A stretch of DNA of 64,000 nucleotides from Citrus sinensis (Eukaryota > Streptophyta > Magnoliopsida > Sapindales > Rutaceae), in NCBI RefSeq assembly GCF_022201045.2, contig NC_068558.1, positions 51,439,501 through 51,503,500 of the forward strand, in the 5' to 3' direction. The notes beneath the pieces are model-generated. The model did not search any database. It worked only from the letters and a program-made list of their open reading frames with translations, and was not told the origin of the DNA. The position numbers and the translations under genes were made by a program. Positions 60,469 through 64,000 of the stretch are shown here, one piece after another (positions within the stretch are counted from its first letter, which is position 1; every line of letters begins with the position of its first letter).

Positions 60469-60900
60469 TTGTTTTGTTTTGTTTTGTTCTGCCGGCGAGA
60501 AACTACGTCGTTTTTGTGATCTGTGACCGAGGGCAAGAACAAAATAAGTATGAGAGAGAGAGAGAGAGAAGGGAATGAATGTGTGCGTGTCAGCTTTGAG
60601 GAGAGATTAGATTATAGAGGGAAAGAAAAGCTGTGGCTTTTTTTTTTTTCCCTTTTGAGTAGATGCTCTAAAAGAAGGCATTTTTCTGGGTGGTTTTTGC
60701 TGTATGAGAAGCATGAATGGCTTTTGGAGACATGTTGGTTGTTTGGGGGATTTTAGATAATTAAGCGGTTAAATCTCACTCAATCACTCACCTATGGTGG
60801 CAGGAGCAGCAGCAGCAGCTGCTGTATGGAACTCAGTGAAGGAGAAGAGAGTCAGCAGTAGTGATGGATGCGAATTCCGAAACCCTAGCTTTCAACACTT
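60469..60900 (-). promoter_or_regulatory. 5' leader of SPL8
   Basis: On the minus strand a CT microsatellite (+ strand GA run, 60552-60569) and a (CAG/CTG)n run (60803-60826) lie upstream of the ATG. A pyrimidine tract sits at 60640-60650. These are typical plant leader features; the transcription start is not determined. Confidence 0.45.
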
Positions 60901-63175
60901 GCAGAGTTTTATTTAACTGTTCCTTTCTCCACTGTTTAATTTGCCTTGTACTCCGCCTCTCTTTAGCCCATTCTCTCTTTAATTAAAATCCTTCCAACTC
61001 ACAGCCTGCTTTGGAATTGGGGGGGTTATGAGGAGGAGGCGGCTTGTGCAGAGGTGATTGGCCAGTTTAAAAAAAAATAAAATAAAAATAAAAACGAGTT
61101 GGAATTACATATTTACCCCCATATGAGGTGTCTTTACTTTTTTCTTCATCAATTTTAGTCCAACTAGTTAGGAATAGCAACAGTGGTCAGAAATGCTTGC
61201 TGCGTGTAGTTTTGGTTTCCCTTCAGTTTAACGCCACGAGTTCTGCTTCTTTAAAAGAAAAGAAAATAAAAAATTAATGGGGCCCACTGGACTGAAAATT
61301 TTAATCAGTTGCTCAGAAGGCTCATCATGCATGTAAAATTGGCATGGATTTTTACATGAATTTCTTCACTGCCTTGGTTTTCTTCTCACCCTGTCTTTTA
61401 TTATTTAAATTAAAGAAAAAGAAAACCAAAATTTTGAAAGTTATCCATACGCTGAAAGAGACAGGACTTAAAATCACTTCATTATTAACGGTGGTCGGTT
61501 TTTGGTTACGTGTATCATCAAATAGTGTGTCAGTCAGTCCTTAATTTCATAGGCCTCTGACTCTCTTGGCCTATACTTGTACGTAACTCTACTCCTACTG
61601 AAAATAAACGCATTTAAACCAAAGTAAAAATAATCAAAATTGTGAAATTAGCCCGGTACATATAAACGAACGAACACTGCAAAAATTCTTGATTCCGTCA
61701 TATTAACGGTGATTGGACCGAAACATAAAATAGTCTAGCTACCATGTGGAGAACACTGAAAGAATTAGAGTTTGGGCGTTGACTATTAGTCAATTCATCA
61801 CGTTTATACTTTTAAGAAATTAAATAGAATCAAAAGCAGAGTAAAAAAAAAAAACATGAAACCACGCTTGGGGGTTTGAAGATCGTGAGCTCCTCCACAT
61901 TCGATTATTCTTCTATTCACATGCTTTCTTCAGGCGCATTAATTTGTTAGCCGGTACAAGATTAAATGTACTTCCTTAGTACTATTGTGTGTTGGTGCAG
62001 ATCGCAGAGTTCTCCAGCGGAAAATTAATACATGCACCCTTTGCCTTTGGTGATCGATCATACGTTCAGATATTAGCTCAATGGAAATGAATTGACATAT
62101 TTGAATTTTGTGCTTTTGCTACACAGTACAAAGGAATGCTGATATATTATTTGTTGTTGATCATTAAATTCATGCACTCCCAGCTCTAGGATCGGTTCAT
62201 ACGACATGAAAGCCTTTTTGGAGATTACAATTGAAGCCCATGTCAAGCAATGGGTCCATAACTCAATAACATGCGTTTGGCCATGGGGGCCATCACGAGT
62301 CACGACATCATCATCATGGGTCGGAATGAGAAGAATTGCGAGAGTGGCAATTCCTGTGATTAAGGTAAAAAGAGAGGGGCATATGATAACAAAAGAGACA
62401 GGGGGAGGTGAGGCCGATCAAATCTTCAATGTACGATGATGTATTATTCTGTGTTGCAAGTAGTTTGTTTTTTTTTTTAAATCTGGAGCCACAACTTTTT
62501 TTTAGTATTTGTACAACACACTCTCCGCGTTCGCTCGGTCCGGGAGTTGTAAGTACAAAAGTACCCCCCAACTTCTTAACAGGTTTAAGTGAAGCAGGGC
62601 GAGTATAAGAAACTGTGTACCGCAAGTCGCGTGCGGAGGGAAACTGCAGAGACCGAGTCAAATAAGTCCAAAACAGAACAGGGGGGGGTGGGGAAAGAGG
62701 AATACAGTAGGAGTATGGTGGCATTTGGTGAAAGGCTGACACAGACGTTGACTCATCTGTACGGAATGTCTAACTACTTAGTCAGACTCTCATAAATTTT
62801 ATTTAATTTTTTTTTATTGAAAAAACTAATTTACTTTAAAACTGTCGGTTTTCTTTTTCTTTTTCTCGCGACCTTTTTAGATTAGAACACACAGACAATT
62901 CAGCTTATTGGAGATTAATTTGCTGAAAATGAAGAATACATGGGCTGAATTGCCCCCATTGGAAATTTTCTTCCGAAAAACTTATTTTTTTCCATTACAT
63001 ATAGTTGTAAGTTTTATTCTCAATTGTTGAACGATCTACACTTAAAAAGTACGAGAAGCCAAAAGGTCTTTGCTCTATATTTGGACTCCATCGTTTTGCC
63101 TTGTCGGCAGCCCATAACTTTATCAATTCAAAGACACCAGAGCAACTAAGCATTCAGAGGAGTAAATTAACATCT
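60900..63175. other. Intergenic region, no gene recognised
   Basis: Several short open frames occur near 62206-62800, where composition is balanced, but none resembles a known protein. The segment 62500-62720 may be a non-coding transcript or an old gene fragment; I cannot tell which. Confidence 0.35.
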
Positions 63176-63263
63176 GTATTTACAAAAATGCACCAAAAAC
63201 CCAACATTCCAAGCCGTGCTTACAGACTTGGAAGCTAAAGCATACATTACTGGTGCATTAAAT

Positions 63264-63379
63264 TTACCACTCAGTGGTCTGTGACGCTTGTGCTTCTGCT
63301 ATAACTGTTGTAAGATAAGATGGATCAATCGAGTTGTAAAGTTTAAGCATTTGTTTTTTCAGTTCCACTCCCATTAACA
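63264..63379 (-). CDS. Possible last exon of an unidentified minus-strand gene (partial)
   Basis: On the minus strand, after a plausible acceptor (gtgtgatttag), a frame reads LMGVELKKQMLKLYNSIDPS, then YLTTVIAEAQASQTTEW and a stop. The composition is protein-like, unlike the surrounding AT-rich spacer. A second candidate coding stretch lies at about 63440-63600 (with frames such as IAAIIASEWNVQLGFPEMS or YCTCLPMKSLAKAVEI). The two cannot both be read through in the simplest model, because the first has its own stop. The rest of the gene would lie beyond the right edge. I do not recognise the family. Confidence 0.35.
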
Positions 63380-64000
63380 CTAAATCACACAAGAATGCGC
63401 AGCAATGACTACATTCTACAAAGAATCATTCCTAAACTTAAAATCACTGAGAAGTTTCAGGACATCTCAGGAAAGCCAAGCTGCACATTCCATTCACTCG
63501 CAATTATAGCTGCAATCCTTGTAATCGGTTGAAATATAGAAAATCTCCACTGCTTTAGCCAGCGACTTCATTGGAAGGCAGGTACAGTAGATTCCTCTTA
63601 TCTGCAATACGAAGGTGTGCACAATCATCTCTTGTAGATATGAATTACGGATGATCAACAGTACACAAGTCATTGTATGATAAAGCAAGTCCAGATTAAA
63701 AAGCCATTTCGTAAAACATCTGGAAAAGCACAACATGGAAAATGCAGAGAGTCGTGGAAGAGCCACTGAAAGTTAATTTTACTTGTGGTTCACCATTTGC
63801 ATCTAAACTTAATTTTTCTAACTCAAAGCTTCATAAGCAAGATTAGATATTTTGACAGAGAGAGTTTTGGGCAAAGGCTTATATGTCAAACAAACAAGAA
63901 GAACAGCTTTCAAAGGGTATCTAGATCATGTGAATATTATAAGGAATTAGGACCACATGAAAACAATAAGACAACTATGTTACCCAGTATCTACAACTGT

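Overview
This is nuclear DNA from a flowering plant, most likely a woody eudicot. The evidence is AT-rich intergenic DNA, GT-AG introns, plant-only gene families (two SBP-box factors, a plastid fibrillin, a plant matrix metalloproteinase) and nested plant transposons. Citrus or another rosid would fit, but that is a guess. No bacterial, organellar or CRISPR-like sequence is present, and I found no new multi-gene system. The interest lies in gene decay, unusual gene structures and well-preserved transposition footprints.

Layout: 1-4.3 kb is AT-rich DNA with no recognisable gene. 4.3-7.95 kb (minus) is an 11-exon, 3'-truncated copy of the chaperonin gene CCT1 with a solo LTR in one intron. 8.37-8.71 kb is a decayed 3' fragment of a Toc159-family gene. 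9.64-13.7 kb (minus) is a 5'-truncated LINE whose RNase H domain is split by a 1,417-bp hAT element that itself carries a foldback. 13.9-14.8 kb is an intact plastid fibrillin gene (FBN9/PAP11 type) followed at 15.33 kb by a diverged duplicate of its last exon. 16.7-18.5 kb holds two apparently identical 445-bp Mutator-like MITEs in opposite orientation. 24.0-25.2 kb is a further long-TIR element. 27.9-28.64 kb is a small PHD-finger gene. 33.2-34.1 kb (minus) is an intronless matrix metalloproteinase without a recognisable cysteine-switch prodomain. 36.0-39.8 kb is a complete PIF/Harbinger transposon with both ORFs and a TAA target duplication. 40-48.5 kb is mostly AT-rich DNA with simple repeats, two related repeat copies and a foldback. 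48.6-51.85 kb is an SBP-box (SPL) gene with a miR156-complementary site. 58.83-60.47 kb (minus) is SPL8. The last kilobase carries what may be the 3' end of an unidentified minus-strand gene.

The functional theme is developmental regulation. Two convergent SPL genes lie 7 kb apart; one carries a miR156 site and the other does not. A PHD-finger protein, an apoplastic protease and a plastid lipid-associated protein are unrelated neighbours. Much of the rest is transposon-derived: LINE, hAT, Mutator-like, Harbinger, solo LTR and foldbacks.
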